Assembly: GCA_937991645.1 (NCBI GenBank)
Contig: CALKPL010000017.1
Span: 36,753-100,752, forward strand
DNA length: 64,000 bases
From: UMGS1783 sp900555065
Lineage (GTDB): Bacteria; Bacillota; Clostridia; Oscillospirales; UMGS1783
Direction of reading: 5' to 3'
Shown: one piece after another, positions 24,438 to 31,632 of the stretch
Position numbering within the stretch: the stretch's first letter is position 1
How the letters are laid out: the number at the start of each line of letters is the position of its first letter
Position numbers and translations under genes: made by a program
The notes under the pieces: generated by a model
What the model was told of the DNA's origin: nothing
Database searches by the model: none
The model's input: the letters and a program-made list of their open reading frames with translations, nothing else

Positions 24438-26348
24438 TTACTGAAGCTTTTCAAGCTCGCGCATCCACAGCGCGCTGCTTGCATCGCTCGGCATACGCCA
24501 GTCCCCGCGCGGCGACAGGGAGACAGAACCGACTTTTGGGCCGTCCGGCAGGCAGGAGCGCTTGAACTGCTGTGCGAAAAAGCGGTGGTAAAACACCTTC
24601 AGCCACTGCAGAATTTCGCCGCGCGCATATGTCCCTTCAAACGCATAGCAGGCGAGGGCGAACACCTTGGCGGGTGCAAATCCCCAGCGTACGACGTAGT
24701 ACAGGAAAAAGTCATGCAGTTCGTACGGACCGATAATGCTCTCTGTTTTCTGTGCGATCTCGCCTTCATCCGGCGGCAGGAGTTCGGGACTGACAGGCGT
24801 GCCGAGGATGTCCAGCAACGTCTCCTTCAGCGCCGCCACGCCGCACGATTCTGCGTAATCGCGCACCATATAGCGAATGAGCGTTTTGGGAATGGACGCG
24901 TTTACGCCGTACATGGACATATGGTCGCCGTTAAAAGTGGCGAATCCGAGCGCAAGCTCCGACAGGTCTCCGGTGCCGATGACGAGCCCCTCTTCCTGAT
25001 TAGCTATGTCCATAAGCACCTGCGTACGCTCACGCGCCTGGCTGTTTTCATAAACGACGTTCAGGTCCGCCGGGTCGTGGCCTATATCCTCAAAATGCCC
25101 GAGCACAGCTTTTGTAATGTCCACGTTCCGGGTGCTTACGCCGAGCAGGTCGCAGAGGGCCTGCGCGTTTGTCCGGGTCTGTTTTGTCGAACCGAAGCCG
25201 GGCATGGACACGGCGACAACGTCTGTGCGCGGCCGCGCCATCAGGTCCATTGTCCGAACGCAGACGAGCAGGGCAAGGCAGCTGTCCAGCCCGCCGGAGA
25301 TGCCCAGTACAGCCTTTTTGGAATGGGTGTGGGTCAGCCGTTTTTTGAGCCCGTGCGCCTGTATGGTAAAGATATCTTCACAGCGGCGGCGGCGCAATGC
25401 ATCGCTGTCCGGCACAAAGGGGTTGCGTTCCACCGTCCGTGTCAGAATAGTGGGGGTGAGCGCGCAGTGGAAGGGGACGATCGTATATCCTTCGCCGCCG
25501 GCCGGGAAGATGTCGAGCCGCCGGCGTTCCTCCGCGAGTTTGCAGACGTCTATTTCCGAAACGGCGCAGCCGTCGGAGAAGGGCGGCGCCTGCGCGAGAA
25601 GCGCGCCGTTTTCCGTGATCAGATCATGGCCTCCGTATACGAGGTCCGTCGTGGATTCACCCATACCTGCGCCCGCGTATACGCAGCCGCAGACGAGGCG
25701 CATGGACTGTGCGGCGAGCAGTCCGCGCCGGTATTCGTCCTTGCCTACGGTTTCACTGCTGGCGGCGGGCTTTGCGATAATCGTAGCGCCGGCGGCGGCG
25801 AGGCCTTCGGCGCCTGGCCCGTCCGACCACGGCTCCTCGCCGGGTTCCACGCCGAAAGCGAACTGCGGCAGCGAATCATGGCGGAAGATCAGGCGCGTTC
25901 CAAACGGTATATCCGCCCCGTCAATCCGTATCGTAATGTTGCCTTCCGGCGCGGAACGGAAGTGGCGTGATTCGTCATGCTCGCCGTGTCCCGGCGGCGT
26001 CTGTTTGGGAACGACGCCCAGTATCCGTCCGTTCTGTACGACCGCGGCGGCGTTGTACAGAACGTTTCCCACGCACACGGGCAGGCCCGCCACCGTAATC
26101 ATGTCGCTGCCCGCGCTCGCATCGCGTATGCGCAGCAGTTCGTCCATGGCCGCCGCAATCAGCGCCTGCTGAAAAAAGAGGTCGCCGCAGGTATGCGCCG
26201 TAATGCCGAGCTGGGGTGTGACAAGCAGAGCCACCTGTTTGCGCGCCATCCGCTCCATCGCCTCGATAATCCTGTCCGCATTGTAGCGGCAGTCCGCGAC
26301 TTTTACGTCGGGCGTGACGCCCGCGACCTTGATAAAACCATTTTGCAT
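24438..26348 (-). CDS. nadE: NAD+ synthetase with degenerate glutaminase domain
   Basis: Last step of NAD synthesis: adenylation and amidation of nicotinate adenine dinucleotide. It has 636 residues: nitrilase-like domain 1-280 and ATP-pyrophosphatase synthase domain from about 320, with PP-loop LGISGGLDSCLA intact. The nitrilase triad looks broken: the usual Glu in PEL is Gln46 (TPQLGITAHTCGD), Lys115 remains (VVPKQ), and the usual Cys in GVEICEDLW is Gly170 (FGVEPGEEPW). So it likely uses free ammonia rather than glutamine. ATG 26348 has AAAGGGA 10 bases ahead; a TTG nine bases upstream lies too close to that site. Confidence 0.92.
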   Translation of the reverse strand: MQNGFIKVAGVTPDVKVADCRYNADRIIEAMERMARKQVALLVTPQLGITAHTCGDLFFQQALIAAAMDELLRIRDASAGSDMITVAGLPVCVGNVLYNAAAVVQNGRILGVVPKQTPPGHGEHDESRHFRSAPEGNITIRIDGADIPFGTRLIFRHDSLPQFAFGVEPGEEPWSDGPGAEGLAAAGATIIAKPAASSETVGKDEYRRGLLAAQSMRLVCGCVYAGAGMGESTTDLVYGGHDLITENGALLAQAPPFSDGCAVSEIDVCKLAEERRRLDIFPAGGEGYTIVPFHCALTPTILTRTVERNPFVPDSDALRRRRCEDIFTIQAHGLKKRLTHTHSKKAVLGISGGLDSCLALLVCVRTMDLMARPRTDVVAVSMPGFGSTKQTRTNAQALCDLLGVSTRNVDITKAVLGHFEDIGHDPADLNVVYENSQARERTQVLMDIANQEEGLVIGTGDLSELALGFATFNGDHMSMYGVNASIPKTLIRYMVRDYAESCGVAALKETLLDILGTPVSPELLPPDEGEIAQKTESIIGPYELHDFFLYYVVRWGFAPAKVFALACYAFEGTYARGEILQWLKVFYHRFFAQQFKRSCLPDGPKVGSVSLSPRGDWRMPSDASSALWMRELEKLQ

Positions 26349-26432
26349 GCGAAGCAATCCCTTTCTGCACCGCGATGAAACCCTGTATCACAAAAATTTC
26401 ATTTTGGTTCATAAATGTCGTTAATATTCTTT

Positions 26433-26461
26433 ATTATACCTTCAATTATGCTTTAATACAA
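26433..26461 (-). promoter_or_regulatory. Promoter of nadE
   Basis: Minus strand TTGTAT (26461-26456), 17 bases, TATAAT (26438-26433), leaving a leader of about 75 bases. Confidence 0.75.
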
Positions 26462-26517
26462 GCAATTTCCTTCTTTTTTCAAAAAGGGACAGGTGAAAAT
26501 ACGTTTCTTAAGGGAAC

Positions 26518-26546
26518 TTGACACGCCATGGGATGTTCTATATAAT
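26518..26546 (+). promoter_or_regulatory. Consensus promoter of the 161-residue zinc-ribbon gene
   Basis: TTGACA, 17 bases, TATAAT: a perfect sigma-A promoter, which suggests high constitutive transcription of a small uncharacterised gene. Confidence 0.88.
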
Positions 26547-26604
26547 GAATTTATATAGAGCGGACTGATTCGCTTCGGAAAAAAAGTGACAGGGAGTGAA
26601 AATT

Positions 26605-27090
26605 ATGGAGTATTGCGTGCATTGCGGCTCCGAGATACCGGACGACGTGGACCATTGCATTGAATGCGGCGCAAAGCGGATGGAAGGCCGTCCTGCGACG
26701 TTATTGGAACGGCCTGCGCGTCCGCAACAGCCCAGGGTAGATGAAACGCTCTTGGAGCAGACAAAGGGCCTGTCGCGGACGTATGATCTGGAGCCGGACG
26801 ATGCGGAGTACGGGGATGAAGCGTACGAGGAATACGATGAAACGCTCGGAACCGGAGGTTTTTTGGGTTCTCTGCTGTTAATGAGCATACCCGTCGTCGG
26901 CCTGCTCATCGGTCTGATCTGGGCTTTCGGCGGCAGCAAGCGCGTGAGCAGGCAAAAACTTGCGCAGGCATATCTGCTCTTTGTCCTGATCGCAGCGGCC
27001 GTCGCGGCGGCGTGCATTTTCCTTTTCAGCTCCTATCTTGCGCCGCAAATGGAACGGGTGCTGACCGCGTTGCTGGAACTGATAAAATAG
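26605..27090 (+). CDS. Zinc-ribbon membrane protein, two helices
   Basis: 161 residues. An N-terminal zinc ribbon (CVHCGSE and CIECGAK) is followed by an acidic linker (EPDDAEYGDEAYEEYDE), then two membrane helices (about 88-108 and 125-150). Short zinc-ribbon membrane proteins of this sort are frequent in Clostridia; no function is established. ATG 26605 is chosen over GTG 26596 because AGGGA abuts the GTG but is about 10 bases from the ATG. Confidence 0.75.
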   Translation: MEYCVHCGSEIPDDVDHCIECGAKRMEGRPATLLERPARPQQPRVDETLLEQTKGLSRTYDLEPDDAEYGDEAYEEYDETLGTGGFLGSLLLMSIPVVGLLIGLIWAFGGSKRVSRQKLAQAYLLFVLIAAAVAAACIFLFSSYLAPQMERVLTALLELIK

Positions 27091-27098
27091 TGCAGAAA

Positions 27099-27136
27099 AC
27101 GGACAAGAAGCGCGCTGTGCGCGCCTCTTGTCCGTT
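27099..27136 (+). terminator. Terminator-like hairpin after the zinc-ribbon gene
   Basis: CGGACAAGA...GCGCGC pairs with GCGCGC...TCTTGTCCG, with a one-base bulge and a 3-base loop, followed by TTCGC. The T-run is short. Confidence 0.65.
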
Positions 27137-27195
27137 CGCATGTCTGTTGCGTTGCGTATGTTCTGGACAGCGTTGCTAGGTACTGGGACGGGGAA

Positions 27196-27285
27196 TTAGT
27201 TGCAGCACATCATCAGCACAAGCACAATCCCGACGAGAAGGACCCAGTTCATACAGTTATCTTCAAAAATATTGCAGCCTGACAT
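27196..27285 (-). CDS. 29-residue membrane peptide, possibly sporulation-linked
   Basis: The frame reads MSGCNIFEDNCMNWVLL then a hydrophobic run ending LMMCCN. It has four cysteines and one membrane helix (about 14-27). Strong support comes from AAAGGAGGA 7 bases before ATG. The upstream sequence has AC-N16-CATATGATA on the same strand, which fits the sigma-K pattern (AC-N16/17-CATAnnnTA). Very short Cys-rich or Gly-rich hydrophobic peptides are common among spore-coat and forespore genes, so a sporulation role is plausible but inferred. No homologue is recognised with certainty. Confidence 0.65.
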   Translation of the reverse strand: MSGCNIFEDNCMNWVLLVGIVLVLMMCCN

Positions 27286-27314
27286 GTGTAAATCCTCCTT
27301 TGTTTGATACACTA

Positions 27315-27341
27315 TATCATATGCGGACCTGCGTTTTCTGT
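27315..27341 (-). promoter_or_regulatory. Possible sigma-K promoter
   Basis: Minus strand AC (27341-27340), 16 bases, CATATGATA (27323-27315), about 30 bases before the 29-residue frame. No sigma-A -35 is present. Confidence 0.4.
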
Positions 27342-27382
27342 GCCTGCTGACTTTTCCCGTTACATACCTGAATGCGGAAGCC

Positions 27383-27411
27383 TTGTATTCCGCGCAGGGT
27401 TATGATACAAT
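27383..27411 (+). promoter_or_regulatory. Promoter of the DUF2207 gene
   Basis: TTGTAT, 17 bases, TACAAT. Confidence 0.6.
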
Positions 27412-27433
27412 AAAAGAAAACCCGGCAGTATGC

Positions 27434-27464
27434 GGCCGTCCGTTTTTTCCCGGAGCGGACGGCC
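27434..27464 (+). other. 5' leader hairpin of the DUF2207 gene
   Basis: GGCCGTCCG and CGGACGGCC form a perfect 9-bp stem with a 13-base loop, then TTATTAAG. It is between promoter and start codon and could attenuate, but the T-run is poor. Confidence 0.4.
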
Positions 27465-27492
27465 TTATTAAGCTCTTGGAGGAGGCCCCTGG

Positions 27493-29427
27493 ATGAAGAG
27501 GTGGATCCTGCTGCTGTTCGCCGCCGCGGCGTGCCTTGCCGCGTCCGTCTGTCCGGTATCTGCAAGCGATACCGCCAGCGCCGGCTACAGCATAACGGAA
27601 TATGATATGGACGTTGCCGTGCATGAAAACAACGTCTATACGGTGACGGAGACAATCGGCGTACTGTTCCAGGACGGGCCGGTCGCCCAGCATGGGATAT
27701 ACCGAAACATACCCGTCGTAACGACCCTCAAGCGTACGATTGGAGATCGGCAGGTTAACAAAACGCACTACGCGCTGATTACCGATCTGGAAATTTCGGA
27801 TATGGAACTGGGCGACGTGGCGTATGAATCCCGCCGCGCCGGCAACGATCTGGAAATAAAGATCGGCGATCCGGATGTCGCTGTGAGCGGAGAGCACACG
27901 TATGTTATTAAGTACAAATACGATGTAGGTGCGGATAATATCACGGAGTTTGACGATGTGTATTTTAATCTGCTCGGCAAGTGGGACGCAGTGATCAATC
28001 ATTTCCAGTTTACCGTCCGTATGCCCAAGCCCTTTGACAGAAATAACGTAACGCTGTACACGGGCGATGCGCAGAACACGGATATCGAATACCATGTGGT
28101 CGGCAATACGGTGACCGGCAGCAGCCGCACGGCGCTTCATGACGAAGACGTCACGATCCGAATCCTGCTTGACGAGGGATATTTTGTCGGAGCGCGGCAG
28201 CTTTCCAATACCTATGTCTACGCGGCCGTTGTCGTGGTATGTCTGCTGACCGTTTGCAGCGCGCTGCTGTGGCTGTTTTTCGGGCGCGACGATAAGGTAT
28301 TTCCCAAGGCGATTTACTATCCGCCGCCGGGGATTACGCCGGCGGATGCCGGCTATATCCTGAAGGGCAGCGTCAGCGATGCGGATATGTCCGCGCTGGT
28401 GCTTTACTGGGCGGATAAGGGATACCTGGACGTGCAGCAGATGGAGGACGGCACGATGCGTTTTTCCAAGCGCAGGGAAGCCGATGCGGGCATGCAGGGC
28501 TACGAGCAGCGGATATTCAACAAGATGTTTGAGGATCGGGAGGATGTATCGCCCATGGTCCTGCAGTTCTCCACCGCGCAGACAGTCCAGGCCGCGAAGA
28601 AAGAGCTGACGGATGGGTTTACCAAAAATCCGTTCCGCAGGATTTTTACGCGCAAGAGCCGCGTTGTGCAGGCGCTCAGCTGCTTGTTCAGCGGCTGCTG
28701 TATCGGTGTTTTTGCAGGCGTCGCAGCCTATACGCGGACATATTCGGTTACGAATTTCGTCCTGTTCGGGCTGCTGACAATGGCCGTCTATTTTGGGCTC
28801 GCAATGATTACATGCAGCGTTGTCAACCGTTTGCCCCGGCATGGGAACGCAAACTATGTAATCGCCTCGTTTTCCGTGAATATGGTGATTGCGGTCTTCG
28901 CTGGATTTATCATGATCGGGATGAGCAATCTCATTCTGCCGGTGCTTGTAGGCGTAGTCGGCGCAATGCTTTGCAACATTTTCGCGGCGTACGGGCTCAA
29001 GCGGACGGAACAGGGGAACCGATGGCTTGAAGAGCTGCTCGGCTTTAAGGAGTATATCCGTACGCTGGAGCCGCCCAGGCTGGGCCAGATGCTGGAAAAG
29101 GACGGGGACTACTTCTTTAATATTCTGCCCTATGCGTACGTGCTGGGCGTATCTGAGGAATGGATCGCGCTGTTCGATGAAACGGTGGTGCAGAAGCCGC
29201 AGTGGTATGACGCTGGTATGGGTCCGTTTGACGGAGCGGCTTTTAAGACCATGTACGACAGCCTACTGTATCGGCAGATTTTCGGCGTGTACCTGGTCAA
29301 CCAGGCGTATGCAGGCGCGCAGCAGCAGGATCATACTGGCGGCGGTTCTTTCGGCGGGTTCGGCGGCGGCATGAGCGCGGGCAGCGCCGGTGGAGGCGCC
29401 GGCGGCGGTGGAGGCGGCGCTTGGTAG
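27493..29427 (+). CDS. DUF2207 family membrane protein
   Basis: 644 residues. Signal peptide 1-24 (LLLFAAAACLAASVCPVSA). The extracytoplasmic DUF2207 domain (25-235) begins with YSITEYDMDVAVHENNVYTVTETI. A membrane helix lies at about 238-260, then a cytosolic part, then four helices between about 393 and 500, and a glycine-rich tail (about 612-644) ending GGGGGGAW. The family is widespread in Gram-positives and its function is unknown; the glycine tail is typical. GGAGGAGG is the ribosome site. It is a single-gene unit between its own promoter and a strong terminator. Confidence 0.88.
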   Translation: MKRWILLLFAAAACLAASVCPVSASDTASAGYSITEYDMDVAVHENNVYTVTETIGVLFQDGPVAQHGIYRNIPVVTTLKRTIGDRQVNKTHYALITDLEISDMELGDVAYESRRAGNDLEIKIGDPDVAVSGEHTYVIKYKYDVGADNITEFDDVYFNLLGKWDAVINHFQFTVRMPKPFDRNNVTLYTGDAQNTDIEYHVVGNTVTGSSRTALHDEDVTIRILLDEGYFVGARQLSNTYVYAAVVVVCLLTVCSALLWLFFGRDDKVFPKAIYYPPPGITPADAGYILKGSVSDADMSALVLYWADKGYLDVQQMEDGTMRFSKRREADAGMQGYEQRIFNKMFEDREDVSPMVLQFSTAQTVQAAKKELTDGFTKNPFRRIFTRKSRVVQALSCLFSGCCIGVFAGVAAYTRTYSVTNFVLFGLLTMAVYFGLAMITCSVVNRLPRHGNANYVIASFSVNMVIAVFAGFIMIGMSNLILPVLVGVVGAMLCNIFAAYGLKRTEQGNRWLEELLGFKEYIRTLEPPRLGQMLEKDGDYFFNILPYAYVLGVSEEWIALFDETVVQKPQWYDAGMGPFDGAAFKTMYDSLLYRQIFGVYLVNQAYAGAQQQDHTGGGSFGGFGGGMSAGSAGGGAGGGGGGAW

Positions 29428-29480
29428 TGCCGAAAGGCTAGCGGCCTGGTTCGGCCGGCAAGAACGGAAAATACAGAATA

Positions 29481-29519
29481 AAAAACGGAGCGCCGGAAAC
29501 AAACGGCGCTCCGCTTTTT
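29481..29519. terminator. Bidirectional terminator
   Basis: AAAAACGGAGCGCCG and CGGCGCTCCGCTTTTT around an 8-base loop. It is used by the DUF2207 gene and by the 50-residue minus-strand frame. Confidence 0.9.
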
Positions 29520-29529
29520 GCACGCGGAC

Positions 29530-29682
29530 TTATTTGTTGCGAAGGTCTTCGCAGAACTTTCTCAGCTCCTGCTCGTTCTGGAACTGCACGCCGCTGTGGA
29601 CGACAACGGTTTGAATGCTCTCCGGCTGACTTTGAAAATAGATATTGTTTTTAATATTGAGCATAAAATCCTGATTTGTCAT
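29530..29682 (-). CDS. Small hypothetical protein (50 aa)
   Basis: The frame begins MTNQDFMLNIKNNIYFQ and ends CEDLRNK. The C-terminal half is a charged helix (FQNEQELRKFCEDLRNK). Evidence: ribosome site AGAGGTGAG about 4 bases before ATG, an ordinary amino-acid mix, and a bidirectional terminator 11 bases after the stop. No family is recognised and no membrane helix is present. Confidence 0.6.
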   Translation of the reverse strand: MTNQDFMLNIKNNIYFQSQPESIQTVVVHSGVQFQNEQELRKFCEDLRNK

Positions 29683-29743
29683 GACTCTCACCTCTGGTAT
29701 TAATGTGCGCAGCGCAGCGGCGCGCAGTCAAGGAAATCTATGG

Positions 29744-29771
29744 AAAAGCGCCGGGAAATCCCGGCGCTTTT
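29744..29771. terminator. Terminator of the FemX-like gene
   Basis: AAAAGCGCCGGGA and TCCCGGCGCTTTT, a perfect 13-bp stem with a 2-base loop. Confidence 0.9.
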
Positions 29772-29772
29772 G

Positions 29773-31047
29773 TCAGCGGTTCAGTTTTCTCTTTATTTTA
29801 CGCATGACGCGCAGGGCGGCCGGCGAGAACTTTTCCCACAAAGCGTAGAGGCCGGGCCGGACCACCAGGTGGAATTCCCCGGGAAATTCTACAAAATTGC
29901 CGGAAAACTTCTTTTTAAAGGCATAAATCCCCGTAACCGGATTGTCAGGCGAAGGGTCTCCTGTCGATCCGAAAAAGTCCAGGAATTCCATACCGGCGTC
30001 CGCCGCCTTCCGGATAGCCTGCCAGGTAATGGCATAGTTTGCCGACGTCTGCCTAAGCTCGGAGCTGTTGCCGCCGTAAACTGTCCAGAACCTGTTTTTT
30101 GTGTGGATGCAGATGAGCGCGGACAGATCCAGTCCGTCGGGATGCGACTGCATATACTGCGCCGCGGTCGCGCGCTGTTTTTCAATCCTCTTGCGCTTTT
30201 GCAGAAGCTGTTTATTGCGCGTTGCAAGTTTGGGCATGTTTTTTTCCCGCATCCGATTTTCATTTTCCGCAATCTCTGCGTCGAGCGCTGAGATCTGACC
30301 GTCTATCTGCGCGTAGTGGAGCTTCGGCAGGTAACGCGCATAAGTCAGCTCCGCCATGCCTGCGTCGCGCAGCATGGGATACAGCCGTTCGTAATAGGCG
30401 CGGCTGCCTTCATAGAAGTGATCGCGCTGTGCGGTGTCTTCCATAAGCGCGAAAAACCCGGTCAGGTCGTCGCGCGCCTCCACCTGGATACAGCTCTCCT
30501 CGCTTATCCCAATATTTTTTTTCGCCATACGGTCGAAGCCGTCGAACACCGCCTGCGCGCCGTCCTGCAGCGGAAGGCGGAACGTGAAGCGCGGCTGTCT
30601 GCCTTCAAAGTTCATGGGAAAGCCCTGATGCCGCCAGCCGAGCGACTGCATAAACTCCACAAAGTCGTCTTTGGGTCTGATCTCGTTGCCGCGGCTGTCG
30701 CACACGCGATAACAGACGTCGGGGTCTATGGCAAGATAGATCCCGCGCCGCTGCCGGATATAACCGCGCAGAAGCTGCGTAAGGTCGCGTATCTGTTCAC
30801 GTTCGTCGAAATCCGCGACCGGGCCGCGCGGAGCATAGAACAGGTAGCGTGGGAACCCGGGCAGCTTCTTTTTGAGCATCATGATCGAGGCGACGAGCCT
30901 GTCCCCGTCGTACATGCCGGCAAACTCATGGCTCCAACCGTTGTCGGATTTCACTTCGCCCCACACGTCCGTCTGCATATAGTGTTCTTTTTTGTGGCCT
31001 GTCATGAAAAGCATATGGGTTTTTGCGTCGATTTCTCTGAGCTCCAT
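29773..31047 (-). CDS. FemABX family aminoacyltransferase
   Basis: GNAT-fold enzyme that adds amino acids from aminoacyl-tRNA to the lipid II peptide (or a related acceptor), 424 residues. Two GNAT lobes are visible: QTDVWGEVKSDNGW and LFYAPRGPV, then FTFRLPL and KNIGISEESCIQVEARDDLTGFFALMEDTAQRDHF. A helical hairpin (about 245-305, KRKRIEKQR) is typical of Fem proteins. The end NYAITWQAIRKAADAGMEFLDFFGSTGD with YAFKKKFSG is a strong family mark. ATG 31047 (GGAG 12 bases ahead) is preferred over an upstream TTG without a ribosome site. Confidence 0.92.
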   Translation of the reverse strand: MELREIDAKTHMLFMTGHKKEHYMQTDVWGEVKSDNGWSHEFAGMYDGDRLVASIMMLKKKLPGFPRYLFYAPRGPVADFDEREQIRDLTQLLRGYIRQRRGIYLAIDPDVCYRVCDSRGNEIRPKDDFVEFMQSLGWRHQGFPMNFEGRQPRFTFRLPLQDGAQAVFDGFDRMAKKNIGISEESCIQVEARDDLTGFFALMEDTAQRDHFYEGSRAYYERLYPMLRDAGMAELTYARYLPKLHYAQIDGQISALDAEIAENENRMREKNMPKLATRNKQLLQKRKRIEKQRATAAQYMQSHPDGLDLSALICIHTKNRFWTVYGGNSSELRQTSANYAITWQAIRKAADAGMEFLDFFGSTGDPSPDNPVTGIYAFKKKFSGNFVEFPGEFHLVVRPGLYALWEKFSPAALRVMRKIKRKLNR

Positions 31048-31072
31048 GGGATACTTCGTCTCCAGTCGCAAA

Positions 31073-31094
31073 CAGGGGAGGCGAACCTCCCCTG
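31073..31094 (-). terminator. UUCG-loop hairpin after the nitroreductase gene
   Basis: On the minus strand CAGGGGAGG, TTCG, CCTCCCCTG, then TTTGCG. It is an unusually stable tetraloop stem with a short T-run, and may terminate only partly, letting some transcripts reach the FemX-like gene. Confidence 0.6.
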
Positions 31095-31106
31095 CGTATG
31101 TTTGGC

Positions 31107-31619
31107 TTACCAGCGTTCGTAATGGATTTTGGCGGCGTCAAACCGGTCGGGCGTCGGCGGATTTTCCTTGCCGGGACGGCCGATTGTCACGGCCGAGAAG
31201 GGGAGCACGTTTTCAGGCAGCCCCAGTATCTCGCCGAAAGCCTGCATGCGCTCTCGGTACGGATAGACTGCGCACCAGCAGGTTCCGTAATCCAGCGCCT
31301 GCGCCGCATAGAGTATGTTCATCGTCGCCGCCGCGCAGTCGGGCCAAAGGAAGTCCTCCTCGCCCTGCACGGCGTTGAGGTCGCCGCAGACGAGGATGAC
31401 GGCTGCAGCGTATTTCGCCATGGACATATGCTGGTGGTGCGCGATCAGTTTTTCCTTGGTTTCAGCATCGGTCACGACAACGAACTGCCACGGTTGCCGG
31501 TTTTTACTCGAAGGCGCGAGCATGGCCGTGTTCAGAATGGTCTGCAGGTCGGCGGGCGCGAGCGGCTCGTCGGTATATTTTCTCATGCTCCTGCGCGTGT
31601 TGAGAAACTCAATAGACAT
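31107..31619 (-). CDS. Nitroreductase family protein
   Basis: FMN-dependent NAD(P)H oxidoreductase fold, 170 residues, a short member. NTRRSMRKYTDEPL near the N-terminus gives the FMN phosphate-binding arginines, LAPSSKNRQPWQFVVV is the second FMN contact, and ALDYGTCWCAVYPY and FSAVTIGRPGKE lie in the C-terminal half. The physiological substrate is unknown; such enzymes reduce nitro groups, quinones or flavins. GGAGG is the ribosome site. It lies 13 bases downstream of the fakA-like gene, so it may be in that operon. Confidence 0.92.
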   Translation of the reverse strand: MSIEFLNTRRSMRKYTDEPLAPADLQTILNTAMLAPSSKNRQPWQFVVVTDAETKEKLIAHHQHMSMAKYAAAVILVCGDLNAVQGEEDFLWPDCAAATMNILYAAQALDYGTCWCAVYPYRERMQAFGEILGLPENVLPFSAVTIGRPGKENPPTPDRFDAAKIHYERW

Positions 31620-31632
31620 TCCGCTTGCCTCC

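Noticed and set aside
26596..26604. GTG start for the 161-residue zinc-ribbon gene
   Set aside because: The ribosome site touches the GTG; the ATG nine bases later has proper spacing.
27400..28842. A 480-residue minus-strand frame
   Set aside because: Shadow of the DUF2207 gene; His/Arg-rich composition typical of antisense to GC-rich coding DNA.
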